Shown here: in pieces, positions 46,686-55,621 of the stretch
Layout: every line of letters starts with the position of its first letter
Position numbering within the stretch: position 1 is the first letter of the stretch
Assembly: GCA_038330085.1 (NCBI GenBank)
Contig: JBBQNP010000003.1
Location: 20,953 to 84,952, forward strand
DNA: 64,000 nucleotides
Source of the DNA: JAEUIA01 sp038330085
GTDB lineage: Bacteria; Planctomycetota; UBA1135; GCA-002686595
Direction: 5' to 3'
Made by a program: the position numbers and the translations under genes
The notes under the pieces: model-generated
What the model saw: only the letters and a program-made list of their open reading frames with translations
Database searches by the model: none
What the model was told of the DNA's origin: nothing

Positions 46686-49600
46686 GTGGAAGTCACTCGT
46701 CGCGGGTTGTTCAAGACCGCTGCCATCGGCACGGCTGCGCTCGGTTTCGATCTGTCCCGCGCTCATGCGGAGATGCGCGAGTTCAAGATCGCGCGCACGA
46801 CGGAGACGCGCAGCACCTGTCCGTACTGCTCCGTGTCGTGCGGGCTGATCGTCCACACGCTCGGTGACGGCGCGAAGAACGCGACGCCGGCGATCGTCTA
46901 CATCGAAGGCGACCCCGACCATCCGATCAACCGCGGAACGCTGTGTCCGAAGGGCACGACGCTCAAGGACGACATCAACGGTCCCACGCGCGTCACCTAC
47001 CCGAAGGTGCGCCGACCGGGCTCGAACAAGTGGGAGCGCATTTCATGGGACGAAGCCGTCTCGGGCATCGCGCGCCACGTCAAGACCACGCGCGACAAGA
47101 CGTTCGTCAAGACCAACGCACAAGGTCAGCTCGTCAACCGCAACCCCGGCTTCGGCATGGTCGGCGGTTGCACCGACACGAACGAGTTCAACCTGCTGCA
47201 GTACAAAGCCGGCGTCTCGTGGGGCGTCGTGTATCGAGACACGCAGGCCAGGGTTTGACACGGTCCCACGGTGGCCAGTTTGGCCGCCACGTTCGGGCGC
47301 GGAGCGATGACCAACGGCTGGGTCGACATCAAGAACGCCGACGTCATCCTCTGCATGGGCGGCAACCCCGCCGAGAACCATCCCTGCGGCTTCAAGTGGG
47401 CCATCGAGGCGCGCCACACGCGCAACGCGAAGCTCATCGCGGTCGATCCGCGCTTCACGCGCACGGCTGCGGTCGCTGATTTCTACTCGCCCATCCGGTC
47501 GGGAAGCGACATCGCATACCTGCTCGGCATCATCCGGTATGCGATCGAGAAGAAGCGCTACCACGCCGAGTACGTCAAGCTCTTCACGAACGGTCCGTAC
47601 ATCATCAAGGACTCGTACGGTTTCGACGAGGGCTTGTTCACCGGGTTCGCCGAGGACAAGCACGAGTACGACAAGACGAAGTGGGCGTACCAGGCGGATC
47701 CGACGACGCAGGCATACGCCGTCGACAAGACGCTCGAAGACCCGCGTTGCGTCTTCCAACTGCTGAAGAAGCACGTCGATCGCTATACGCCCGAGACGGT
47801 CTCGCGCATCTGCGGCGTCCCAGAAGAGACGTTCCTGAAGGTCGCCGAGCTCGTGACCTCGACGTACACGCCCGAACGCGTGGGCACGATCATGTACGCG
47901 CTTGGCTGGACGCAGCACTCGATCGGCGTGCAGATCATCCGTTGCGCGGCGATGCTGCAGCTCCTGCTCGGCAACGTCGGACGTCCGGGCGGCGGCGTCA
48001 ACGCGCTGCGCGGACACTCGAACATCCAGGGTGCGACCGACATGGGCGGGAACACCGAGATCCTGCCGGGCTACATGAAGACGCCTTCGGGCGCGTCGCA
48101 AACGGTCGCCGACTATGTGAAGTCCAGCGCGCCGACGACGCTCAACGGCGCCGCGTGGCCGTCGATGAACTACTGGCAGAACTATCCGAAGTTCACCGTG
48201 TCGCTGCTCAAGTGCGTTTACGGCGCGGCAGCGACGAAGGACAACGACTTCGGCTGGGCCTGGTTCCCGAAGCTCGACGGCAACGCGTCATGGGCCTACA
48301 TGTTCGACGACATGTACCGCGGCAGCGTCCAGCGCGCGGGCGGAACCGAACCGGCACCCGAAGGCTTGATCACGTTCGGCATGAACCCGGTCGGCGTCGG
48401 ACCGAACACGTCGAAGGTCATCGGCGCGCTGTCGAAGCTCAAGTGGCTCGTCGTCGTCGATTGCGTCGAGATCGAAACCGCGATGTTCTGGAAGGCGCCG
48501 AAGGAGTACGGCGGCGCGGACCCGGCGCAGATCGAGACCGAGGTCTACATGCTGCCCGCGACGAACTTCGTCGAGAAGGACGGCTCGTTCACCAACTCCG
48601 CACGCTGGGCGCAGTGGAAGTGGAAGGCGATCGATCCGCCCGGCGAGGTCAAATCGGACCAGGAGATCCTCGCGCGCGTCGTGCTCGCGGTGAAGGCGCT
48701 GTACCGCAAGGAAGGCGGCGTGCTCCCCGAAGCGATCGAGGCGCTGACGTGGGACTACACGAACCCCGCGTCGCCCGACCTCGGTGAAGTGCTCAAGGAG
48801 ATGAACGGCAAGGCGCTCGTCGACCTCCACGACGAAAAGGACCCGACGAAGCTCGTCAAGTCGAAGGGCCAGCAGCTCGACGGCTTCTCGCAGTTGCGCG
48901 CGGACGGATCGACGTCGTGCGGCAACTGGCTGTATTCCGGCGCCTGGACCGAAGCGGGCAACAACACCGCGCGTCGCAACAATGCCGATCCGACGGGCAT
49001 GGGCATGTTCCACCAGTGGGCGTTCTCGTGGCCTGCAAACCGGCGCATCCTCTACAACCGCGCGTCCGCCGACGCCGAGGGTCGCCCGTGGGATCCGGCG
49101 CGCGTCGGCATCGAATGGAACGGCGACAAGTGGGTCGGCGACGTGCCCGACATCGCGCCGACGTCCAAGCCGGGTGAGTTCGGCGCGTTCATCATGAATG
49201 CGGAAGGCGTCGGTCGCTTGTTCGCGCCGGCCTTGAACGACGGTCCGTTCCCCGAGCACTACGAAGCGTACGAGGCCGTCACCGACAACATCCTGCACCC
49301 GAAGGTCGAGTCGAGCCCCGTCGCGAAGCGCTTCACTTCCGACAAGGACGTGTTCGGGCACCGCGATCAGTTCCCGATCATCTGCACGACGTACCGACTG
49401 ACCGAGCTCTATCACTACTGGACCCAGCACAACCCGCGGCTGACGATGCTGCAGCCGGACTTCTTCTTCGAGCTGCCCGAAGAGCTCGCGCGCGAACGCG
49501 GCATTGCCAACCAACAGATGATCAAGGTCACCAGCGCGCGCGGCTCGATCGTGGGTCAGGCGATGGTGACGAAGCGCATGAAGGCCGTGCTCGTCGACGG

Positions 49601-49769
49601 CAAGAAGATCTGGCACATCGGGTTGCCGATCCACTGGGGGTTCGCCGGCATCCGCGTCGGACCGCTCGCCAACTTCCTCACGGGCGCGGTGCTCGAACCG
49701 AACGTGTGGACGCCTGAATACAAGACGTTCTTGGTGAAGCTCGAAACGATGCCGGCGGTGAAAGCATGA
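46686..49769 (+). CDS. fdnG: formate dehydrogenase catalytic subunit, selenocysteine-containing (TGA at 47256)
   Basis: A 1027-aa molybdopterin enzyme oxidising formate at the periplasmic face. GTG46686 has GGAGG five bases upstream. A twin-arginine signal VTRRGLFKTAAIG lies at 3-15. The [4Fe-4S] cluster uses C45, C48, C52 and C87 (CPYCSVSC...LCPKG). An in-frame TGA at 47256-47258 is codon 191: the flanks VYRDTQARV-U-HGPTVASLAATFGRG equal the selenocysteine site of E. coli FdnG. Downstream, WVDIKNADVILCMGGNPAEN and EARHTRNAKLIAVDPRFTRT continue in the same frame to 49769, with molybdopterin-binding C-terminal blocks. A gene finder ignoring recoding would split it into 46686-47258 and 47271-49769. 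The stop overlaps fdnH by four bases. Confidence 0.96.
47256..47296 (+). promoter_or_regulatory. selenocysteine UGA codon with SECIS-like stem-loop
   Basis: Directly after the TGA (47256-47258) the mRNA can fold a 7-bp stem at 47270-47276 / 47282-47288 (GGTGGCC / GGCCGCC, one G-U pair) with the 5-base loop AGTTT containing a GU. Position and size fit the bacterial SECIS bound by SelB, although the base of the stem is less clear than in E. coli. SelA, SelB, SelD and tRNA-Sec are not in this window. Confidence 0.75.
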
Positions 49770-50644
49770 AGCAGGCAAACCTCGAGATCCGCCGCTCTTC
49801 CGCTTCGTTGATCGGCGAGAGCACTTCACAACGGCGCAAGGCCGTCGTCGCGAAGTTCATCGACACCACGACGTGCATCGGCTGCAAGGCGTGCGAGGTC
49901 GCTTGCCAAGAGTGGAACGACCTGCCCACGCTCGACACGGCGCGCTTCGGCACCTATCAGACGATGCCGACGCTGCACGCCGAGTATTGGAACCTGATCA
50001 AGTTCGCAGAGGTCGAGGGCGCCGCAGGCCTGACGTGGTTGATGCGCAAGGACAACTGCATGCACTGCGACGAGCCGGGCTGCCTCGAAGCCTGCCCCGC
50101 GCCCGGGGCGATCGTGCAGTACGAGAACGGCATCGTCGACGTCAACCCGGAAGCGTGCATCGGTTGCGGCTACTGCGAGACGGGTTGTCCGTTCGACGTG
50201 CCGCGCTTCAGCGAGCGCACGTCGAAGATGTCGAAGTGCACGCTGTGCGTCGACCGCGTCACAGTCGGCGTCGAGCCGGCTTGCGTGAAGGCGTGTCCGA
50301 CCGGCTGCCTGCACTTCGGCAACAAGGACGACATGCTCGCGCTCGGCGCCCGGCGCATCGAGCAGTTGCACGAGAACGGTCACACCGAGGCCGCGATGTA
50401 CGACCCGCCCGGCGTCGGCGGCACGAGCGTCGTGACGGTGCTCATGCACGGGGACCATCCCGAGTGGTACGGGCTGCCGAAGGATCCGCACGTCCCGCAC
50501 GCCGTGATCGCGTGGAAGAAGCTGCTGCGGCCGCTCGGCACCGTCGCGATCTTCGCCGCGGTCGCGGGTGCGTTCGCGCATTATCTGCGCTACGGACGCA
50601 AACAGGCTCCTGAAGAAAGTGACCAACGGAGGAACGAGCCGTGA
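49766..50644 (+). CDS. fdnH: formate dehydrogenase iron-sulfur (beta) subunit
   Basis: A 292-aa electron-transfer subunit with four 4Fe-4S cysteine groups. The first is CIGCKACEVAC (C37, C40, C43, C47). Later groups are CMHCDEPGCLEACP, CIGCGYCETGCP and CTLCVDRVTVGVEPACVKAC. A C-terminal single membrane helix (LGTVAIFAAVAGAFAHYL, about 255-272) anchors it, as in FdnH. The start overlaps the fdnG stop (ATGA). It carries electrons from the selenoprotein subunit to the cytochrome b subunit encoded next. Confidence 0.96.
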   Translation: MKQANLEIRRSSASLIGESTSQRRKAVVAKFIDTTTCIGCKACEVACQEWNDLPTLDTARFGTYQTMPTLHAEYWNLIKFAEVEGAAGLTWLMRKDNCMHCDEPGCLEACPAPGAIVQYENGIVDVNPEACIGCGYCETGCPFDVPRFSERTSKMSKCTLCVDRVTVGVEPACVKACPTGCLHFGNKDDMLALGARRIEQLHENGHTEAAMYDPPGVGGTSVVTVLMHGDHPEWYGLPKDPHVPHAVIAWKKLLRPLGTVAIFAAVAGAFAHYLRYGRKQAPEESDQRRNEP

Positions 50645-51357
50645 GCACACGCCCTGTCACGATCACCGATCAAGCCGTCACCGGCGCTGACCCCGCGGTG
50701 CAGGTCGCGAGCCGCGTCGAGGACGTCGTCGTGGGCGACGAGATCGTGCGCTACCGGTACTCCACGCGCGTCACGCACTGGTCGGTCGCGTTCTTCTTCA
50801 TCGTGTGCCTTTTGACCGGCATGCCGATCTGGACGCCGGTGTTCGGCTGGATGGCGCACTTGTTCGGCGGATTGCACGTATGCCGCTGGCTCCATCCGTG
50901 GGCGGGCCTCGCGTTCTTCGCGTCGTCGCTCGTGATGATCGCGCAGTGGTGGAGGAAGATGATCCTCGAGAAGTCGGAGCGCAGTTGGGTCGGCCCGCGC
51001 CTTTTCCAGTACATGCGCTACGAGGACCACGACCAGAACGTGGGCAAGTTCAACGGCGGACAGAAGCTCTTCTTCTGGGCAGCGGCAGTTGGCGCACTCG
51101 GCCTCCTCGTATCTGGCGTGGTGTTGTGGTTCCCGCCGCAGTTTCAGCAGTGGGTTCGCGAGACGGCGATCCTCCTGCACGATGTGACGTTCATCGGCTT
51201 CGCAGTGGCGATCGTGTTCCACATCTACCTCGGGACGGCCGCGGAGCCGGGCACGTTCCGCGCGATGACGCGCGGCACCGTGACCAAGCCGTGGGCGCGA
51301 CTCCACCATCCCCGTTGGTATCGAGAAGTGACGCGTGACAATTCCCGCCCGCGCTAG
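50641..51357 (+). CDS. fdnI: formate dehydrogenase cytochrome b (gamma) subunit
   Basis: A 238-aa membrane protein with four helices. GTG50641 overlaps the fdnH stop (GTGA). Candidate haem ligands are His in RVTHWSVAFFFIVCLLTG, HVCRWLHPWAG and VFHIYLGTAAE. The layout matches FdnI/FdoI, which passes electrons to quinone. Residues 1-40 are a soluble N-terminal extension (DPAVQVASRVEDVVVGDEIV), longer than in E. coli FdnI. HPWAGLAFFASSLVMIAQWW and KFNGGQKLFFWAA are diagnostic. Confidence 0.95.
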   Translation: MSTRPVTITDQAVTGADPAVQVASRVEDVVVGDEIVRYRYSTRVTHWSVAFFFIVCLLTGMPIWTPVFGWMAHLFGGLHVCRWLHPWAGLAFFASSLVMIAQWWRKMILEKSERSWVGPRLFQYMRYEDHDQNVGKFNGGQKLFFWAAAVGALGLLVSGVVLWFPPQFQQWVRETAILLHDVTFIGFAVAIVFHIYLGTAAEPGTFRAMTRGTVTKPWARLHHPRWYREVTRDNSRPR

Positions 51358-52150
51358 CACGTCGGCCCGCGATGCGTTCGATGACGGGGCGGAGCGCGCG
51401 GAGGCTCTGGCATCGGAGTCGATCTCTGCGAGCGAACCGCTGAAGTTCGCGGCGGGCCTCATGCGTGCACAAGGCGACGTCGCGGCGGCCATCGAGGCCG
51501 AACAAGCACTTCGAGCCTTCACGGGCAGCCTCGCATCCGACGTCGAGCGCTTGCTCCCCCACACGCTCGACATCGCGCGTTTCGCGGCCGAAAACGGCCC
51601 TGACGAGCTCGCCGGCGTCGCGGAAGTGCGCTTGGGCGGATCGCGCGCCGACATGCAACGCAGCCTGACACTGTTCTGGTCGGGTGAAGTGCGCGCGCGC
51701 GACGACTACCTCTCGCGCGCGATGCTGCGGCCGTTCGTCGCGATGCTGCGCAACGCGGGCGTCGCTCCGGATCGCGTGCATGCGCGCGGACAGTGCCCGT
51801 TCTGCGGAGGTCTTCCGGCGACGAGCTGCCGGCGCGGCGGATCGGAAAGCGAAGGCGGCGCGCGATTGTTGTGCTGCGCGCTGTGCGGGCTCGAGTCGTC
51901 GTTCAACCGCATCCTGTGCCCGGCATGTTTCGAGAAGGAGCCGAAGAAGCTCCCCATATTCGCGCGGGAGGAGCATCCTTCCGCGCGCATCGAAGCCTGC
52001 GAGACGTGCGGCCGCTACGTGAAGTCGATCGACACGTCGCGCGACATCCGCGCGATCCCCGAGATCGACGACGTCGCCACGATCGCGCTCGACCTGTGGG
52101 CCGTCGAGCAGGGTTACACGCGCATCGAACCCGGCCTCGCCGGCTTGTGA
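51335..52150 (+). CDS. fdhE: formate dehydrogenase accessory protein FdhE
   Basis: A 271-aa rubredoxin-like iron-binding protein needed for assembly of respiratory formate dehydrogenase. GTG51335 overlaps fdnI by 23 bases. The C-terminal half carries the paired cysteines: CPFCGGLPATSC, LLCCALCGLESSF, RILCPACF and ACETCGRYVKSID. The family ending DVATIALDLWAVEQGY is clear. The N-terminal 140 residues are helical. Last gene of the formate dehydrogenase operon; a convergent gene follows 45 bp later. Confidence 0.94.
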   Translation: MTIPARASTSARDAFDDGAERAEALASESISASEPLKFAAGLMRAQGDVAAAIEAEQALRAFTGSLASDVERLLPHTLDIARFAAENGPDELAGVAEVRLGGSRADMQRSLTLFWSGEVRARDDYLSRAMLRPFVAMLRNAGVAPDRVHARGQCPFCGGLPATSCRRGGSESEGGARLLCCALCGLESSFNRILCPACFEKEPKKLPIFAREEHPSARIEACETCGRYVKSIDTSRDIRAIPEIDDVATIALDLWAVEQGYTRIEPGLAGL

Positions 52151-52195
52151 GCGCGTCGCTGCGCGCACAGACCGATGATCAACCCCGACCGACGC

Positions 52196-52498
52196 TCAAC
52201 CCCACTGACCCGAGTCGGGTTGGGCGTCTGGCGGAGCAGGACGCAAGCGCGCGTGGGCCGCGTCGAGCCGTGCCTGACTCCATCCCAGGAACACGCCCGC
52301 TCCGCGGTAGATCAGCGCTCCGTTCGGAGCGTCGACGAGATCGATCGAGCCCGGTCCGTTCGCCGAAGTGATCGTCAAGCGCCAGCCGGACAACGTCGTG
52401 CTGCTCTCGCGCAGGCGGATCGGCTCGCGGACGAGGCCGGCGAACACGGGTTGCCTCAGGCCTGCGAGCGGATCGGGTTCGGGCTGCGGTGCACTCAT
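52196..52498 (-). CDS. small hypothetical protein, last gene of the deiminase-like operon
   Basis: A 100-aa soluble protein, Pro/Ala-rich at both ends with a beta-type core (TTLSGWRLTITSANGPGSID, GALIYRGAGVFLGW). No signal peptide and no family recognised. It starts 9 bases after the stop of the deiminase-like gene on the same strand, so it is co-transcribed. It may be a cytoplasmic partner or a regulator, but nothing in the sequence says which. Confidence 0.65.
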   Translation of the reverse strand: MSAPQPEPDPLAGLRQPVFAGLVREPIRLRESSTTLSGWRLTITSANGPGSIDLVDAPNGALIYRGAGVFLGWSQARLDAAHARLRPAPPDAQPDSGQWG

Positions 52499-52507
52499 GT
52501 TGCGCTC

Positions 52508-54352
52508 TCAGTCTCGCGGCAGGACCGAGACGGCGCAGTGCAACGCACCGTCGCGCCGCATGCTCTCGCCGCACAAGATCGGAACGACGCGCACGCTCGG
52601 CCCAAGGTGCTTCTCGAACAGGCTCTGTGCGGCGCGGTCGAGATCGGCGTAGAGGCCGCCGTACGCAGGCATGTAGTACGCGCTCTTGGTCTGCACGCCG
52701 TTGATCGTCGTCAGGCTGCGTGCACCCTCGCTGATGCTCGGCACGCCGACGATGCGGAAGCCCTGCTTGGCGAGCGCGTTCGCGACCGACTGCCGCTCGA
52801 CCTCGCGCCCACGCATCGAGAGCAGGTACGCAGTCAAATAGCGATCGAGCTTCGCGTTCTTGATGTCGGCGTCTCCACTCGTCTCGGCGGCGAGGATGTC
52901 GAGCGCGAGCAGGAAGCGCTGCAGGCTGCCGACGCCGGAATCGGCGGGACCGCCGGCGAAGAACTTCGACAGGGATTCGGGGTACGCGCCGTTGTCGATC
53001 GCGCGCGCCGCGATCGCGTCCCCCAAGCGTTGCACGAGCACGTACCAGCGGTCGCCGTCCATGTCGGCACGCGCCATCTCCAGGCCTTTCGCGGACAACA
53101 CCCCGGCGCGCTCGAGTGCAGGCAACGCGCAACGCACGAGGATCCGCGCGGCCGCCGACGTGTCGTTCATGAAGGCGATCAGTCCCGTGGGCGTCGAGCG
53201 CGCGCAGACCTCGTAGTCGACGTGGAACGACGTCGCCGGCAGCACGATGCAACGCGCGACGCCGAACTCGGTGCGGAACGCTTCGAGCACTTGCGCCTGC
53301 GTCAAACCGAGAGATCGGTTGCGCGCGATCTCGGCCTCGCCGACGAGCATCTCGCGCTGGCCGGTGTTCGCGTCGAACACGGGCAGGAGGTTGCCGCCCT
53401 GGAACAAGAGCGGCGACTGCACGACGCGCTCGCCGGTCGCCGCGAACGCTTCGAGCGCGAACGTGTCGCCCGGCAGGAACATGGCACCCTGCTCGCCGCG
53501 CGACGCGTAGCGCGGCACGAGCGTGACGACGGGATGCGCGTCGCCGGGGACGAGTCCGACCTTGCAGTTGTCCTGGGCCCACTCGCTGATCGGCAAGGTC
53601 TGCGGCAAGAGCGTGAACGTCGAGCTCTTCGCGATCGTCCAGGACTTCGCGGCGCCCAGGAAGCGCTCGAGGTTCGCCTCCTGGATGTTGGCGACGAAGT
53701 TGACGCCCTCGACTCCGGTGACGAGCTGGCGCACGACGTCGAGCGCGCCGCCGTCGCCCTCGCTGAGGAAAAAGGTCGGGCTGCTCGCCTGCAGGCGCAA
53801 CGTCGCGATCTTGTGCTCGCCGCTCTCCGTCGCCACCTGGAAACCCGGCACGGTCGCGCGAAACGCGAACGTCACGCTGCTCGTGCGCGCGATCACGTCG
53901 TCCATCCTCGTCCCCGGCACGAGTTGCTGGACGATCCAGCGCACGAGCGAAGGCGAACCGGGCGCTTCGAAGTACGGCAGCAGGTCGACCGGGATCCCGA
54001 CTCGGCGCAAGAGGTCGTGTCGATCGGGATCCGCAGCGTCGCCCGAATCGAAAGTGCCCGCACCGAGGATGTCGATGACGCGCACGAGCGTCGGCACCAG
54101 TCCATCGAGCGCGATGCGATGCGCGACGAGCTCTGCTGCACGCTCGAGCTCGGGCTCGGTCTTCGGATCGGGCATCGCAATCGGCCAGTCGTCGGAAGAC
54201 GCTTCGAGCATCGTCGCGCGGAATCCGCGCAGCGCGGGTTGCTTCTCAGGGTACGCCGACCGGCGCGCTTGCACGGTCGGATCGACGGGCACGCGCTTCA
54301 CGACGATGTCGGAAGTCACGCACAACGCGAGATAGACGAAGAGCGTGATCAT
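52508..54352 (-). CDS. secreted/anchored peptidylarginine-deiminase-like protein
   Basis: A 614-aa protein from ATG54352 with an N-terminal hydrophobic signal or anchor (MITLFVYLALCVTSDIVV). The C-terminal 360 residues carry guanidino-modifying-enzyme motifs in the order found in peptidylarginine deiminases: SEWAQDNCKVG (D261, compare WIQDEMEIG of vertebrate PADs), FQGGNLLP (317-324), SFHVDY (H377, D379), and a C-terminal GALHC with C606 as candidate nucleophile. All four catalytic positions are therefore present. The N-terminal 230 residues are a helical/beta region I cannot assign. Predicted activity is hydrolysis of arginine side chains, or another guanidino substrate, to citrulline plus ammonia outside the cytoplasm. 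The ATG overlaps the upstream stop (ATGA). Confidence 0.8.
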   Translation of the reverse strand: MITLFVYLALCVTSDIVVKRVPVDPTVQARRSAYPEKQPALRGFRATMLEASSDDWPIAMPDPKTEPELERAAELVAHRIALDGLVPTLVRVIDILGAGTFDSGDAADPDRHDLLRRVGIPVDLLPYFEAPGSPSLVRWIVQQLVPGTRMDDVIARTSSVTFAFRATVPGFQVATESGEHKIATLRLQASSPTFFLSEGDGGALDVVRQLVTGVEGVNFVANIQEANLERFLGAAKSWTIAKSSTFTLLPQTLPISEWAQDNCKVGLVPGDAHPVVTLVPRYASRGEQGAMFLPGDTFALEAFAATGERVVQSPLLFQGGNLLPVFDANTGQREMLVGEAEIARNRSLGLTQAQVLEAFRTEFGVARCIVLPATSFHVDYEVCARSTPTGLIAFMNDTSAAARILVRCALPALERAGVLSAKGLEMARADMDGDRWYVLVQRLGDAIAARAIDNGAYPESLSKFFAGGPADSGVGSLQRFLLALDILAAETSGDADIKNAKLDRYLTAYLLSMRGREVERQSVANALAKQGFRIVGVPSISEGARSLTTINGVQTKSAYYMPAYGGLYADLDRAAQSLFEKHLGPSVRVVPILCGESMRRDGALHCAVSVLPRD

Positions 54353-54789
54353 CGCGAGCCCATCTGGCGCTTGCGCACGAGCGCCAGGCCGATCCACGCG
54401 CACACGACGCCGACGACTGCGCCCGCGATCGCGAGCCACAGCTTCTTGTGCGAGATGTCGTCACCTTCGCTCGACGGTGGAACGATCACGGCGGGTTGAC
54501 CGTCCTGCTGCGGCTTCGGATCGGCCACGACGATGCGGAAGCGCTCTTCGAACGAGCTCTGGATGACGCGGGTGGCGACGCGCCGCAAGTAATCGTCGGG
54601 CATCGCGAGCGCTTCGAGCTTCACCGGACCGAGGTCGAGAGCGCGCAGGTTCGCGAGCACTTCGTCCTCGACCGACACCTCCGGCTCGGCCGGCGGAGTA
54701 GTTGCGTCCTGCGCTTGGCCGGTCATCGCGATGAGGCAGAGCCCGAGGAACATCGCTTGGATCGTACGGTACGATCGCGCCTTCTCCAT
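54349..54789 (-). CDS. small membrane protein, first gene of the deiminase-like operon
   Basis: A 146-aa protein with a signal peptide (MEKARSYRTIQAMFLGLCLI), a 75-residue extracytoplasmic part (VEDEVLANLRALDLGPVKLE, SSFEERFRIVVADP), a disordered Pro/Gly linker, and a C-terminal membrane helix (KLWLAIAGAVVGVVCAWIGL) with a short basic tail. ATG54789 gives the better n-region; ATG54753 is the shorter choice. With ATG54789 the start codon shares the tetranucleotide CATG with the divergent birA start. It is coupled to the deiminase-like gene by an ATGA overlap. Function unknown; it might anchor or present the enzyme. Confidence 0.72.
   Translation of the reverse strand: MEKARSYRTIQAMFLGLCLIAMTGQAQDATTPPAEPEVSVEDEVLANLRALDLGPVKLEALAMPDDYLRRVATRVIQSSFEERFRIVVADPKPQQDGQPAVIVPPSSEGDDISHKKLWLAIAGAVVGVVCAWIGLALVRKRQMGSR
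54761..54775. promoter_or_regulatory. 15-bp perfect palindrome near divergent starts
   Basis: ATCGTAC-G-GTACGAT lies 13-27 bases from the paired starts at 54788/54789, just upstream of birA and inside the signal-peptide codons of the divergent gene. It is a plausible operator for one or both. It may also be chance, because ATCG-type words are common here. Confidence 0.35.
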
Positions 54790-55567
54790 GCAGTTCCGCA
54801 CGATCCGGCACGGGACGGTCGACTCGACGTCCGAGCGAGCGTTCGCTTCCATTGCGGACGGCAGCGCCCGGCATGGTGACGTGCACGTCGCGGATGCGCA
54901 GACCGCGGGTCGCGGTCGTCAGGGTCGGCGCTGGCACAGCTCGAGCGGCGAAGGGTTGTACGCGAGCATCGTGTTGCTGCCGGAGGTCGAGCTCTCCGCA
55001 GCGGGGCTGACGATCGCTGCTGGGTTGGCCGTTCACGACGCGGTTGCGCGACTGGGGCTGAAGAATGCTGCGCTCGACTGGCCCAACGACGTGATCGTGC
55101 GCGACGTGAACGATCCCACGAGCGCGAAGCTCGCCGGCATCCTGGTCGAAACGCGCGGGCTCGATCCGCGCGCGCCGCACTACGTGGTCGGGATCGGGTT
55201 GAACGTGCTGCAGCGCGAGTTCCCCGAGCAGTTGCTGAGCGAGCGCGCCGTGACGAGCCTGCGTCTGTGCGGTTGTGACGCGACGATCGAGGGTGCGCTC
55301 GACGCGCTCGTCGGCGAATTGCCGGGGCGCATCGACGCGATCCGATCCGATCCGAAGAGCCTGGCGCGCGACTACTTGTCGGCGACCGGTCTGCTGCGAC
55401 GGAGGGTGCGCGTGCGCTCGGGCGAGGGCGCCTTCGAAGGGCGCATCGAGTCGCTCGACATCCATGGAGGTCTGGTCGTCACGAACGGCGACACGCATGC
55501 ACGCACGTTTGCGCTCGAGATCGTCCGCGAGATCACTGCGATTCGCGGAGACGAAGAGGTGGAGTGA
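54788..55567 (+). CDS. birA: biotin--[acetyl-CoA-carboxylase] ligase
   Basis: A 259-aa biotin protein ligase lacking the N-terminal HTH, so it is an enzyme only and not a repressor. The domain opens with TVDSTSERAF. The biotinyl-AMP loop is GRGRQGRRW. GLYASIVLLPE, LDWPNDVIV and the lysine block SAKLAGILVE follow. VVGIGLNVLQ completes the core, and a C-terminal SH3-like domain covers 205-259. ATG54788 is the only start consistent with the family; it abuts the divergent gene start (shared CATG). rph follows 54 bp later. Confidence 0.94.
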   Translation: MQFRTIRHGTVDSTSERAFASIADGSARHGDVHVADAQTAGRGRQGRRWHSSSGEGLYASIVLLPEVELSAAGLTIAAGLAVHDAVARLGLKNAALDWPNDVIVRDVNDPTSAKLAGILVETRGLDPRAPHYVVGIGLNVLQREFPEQLLSERAVTSLRLCGCDATIEGALDALVGELPGRIDAIRSDPKSLARDYLSATGLLRRRVRVRSGEGAFEGRIESLDIHGGLVVTNGDTHARTFALEIVREITAIRGDEEVE

Positions 55568-55621
55568 ACAGTTGGGGCGTGCGAGCCGCTATACTCGCGG
55601 TTTTCCCCTGAGGTTTTGAAC

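Noticed and set aside
46686..47258. A truncated formate dehydrogenase pseudogene ending at TGA 47258
   Set aside because: The frame continues for another 836 codons with full family conservation, and the TGA sits at the known selenocysteine position, so recoding explains it better than decay.
55590..55595. TATACT as the -10 element of an rph promoter
   Set aside because: No -35 element at 16-18 bases; the nearest TTGGGG leaves only 12. Not strong enough to list as a feature.
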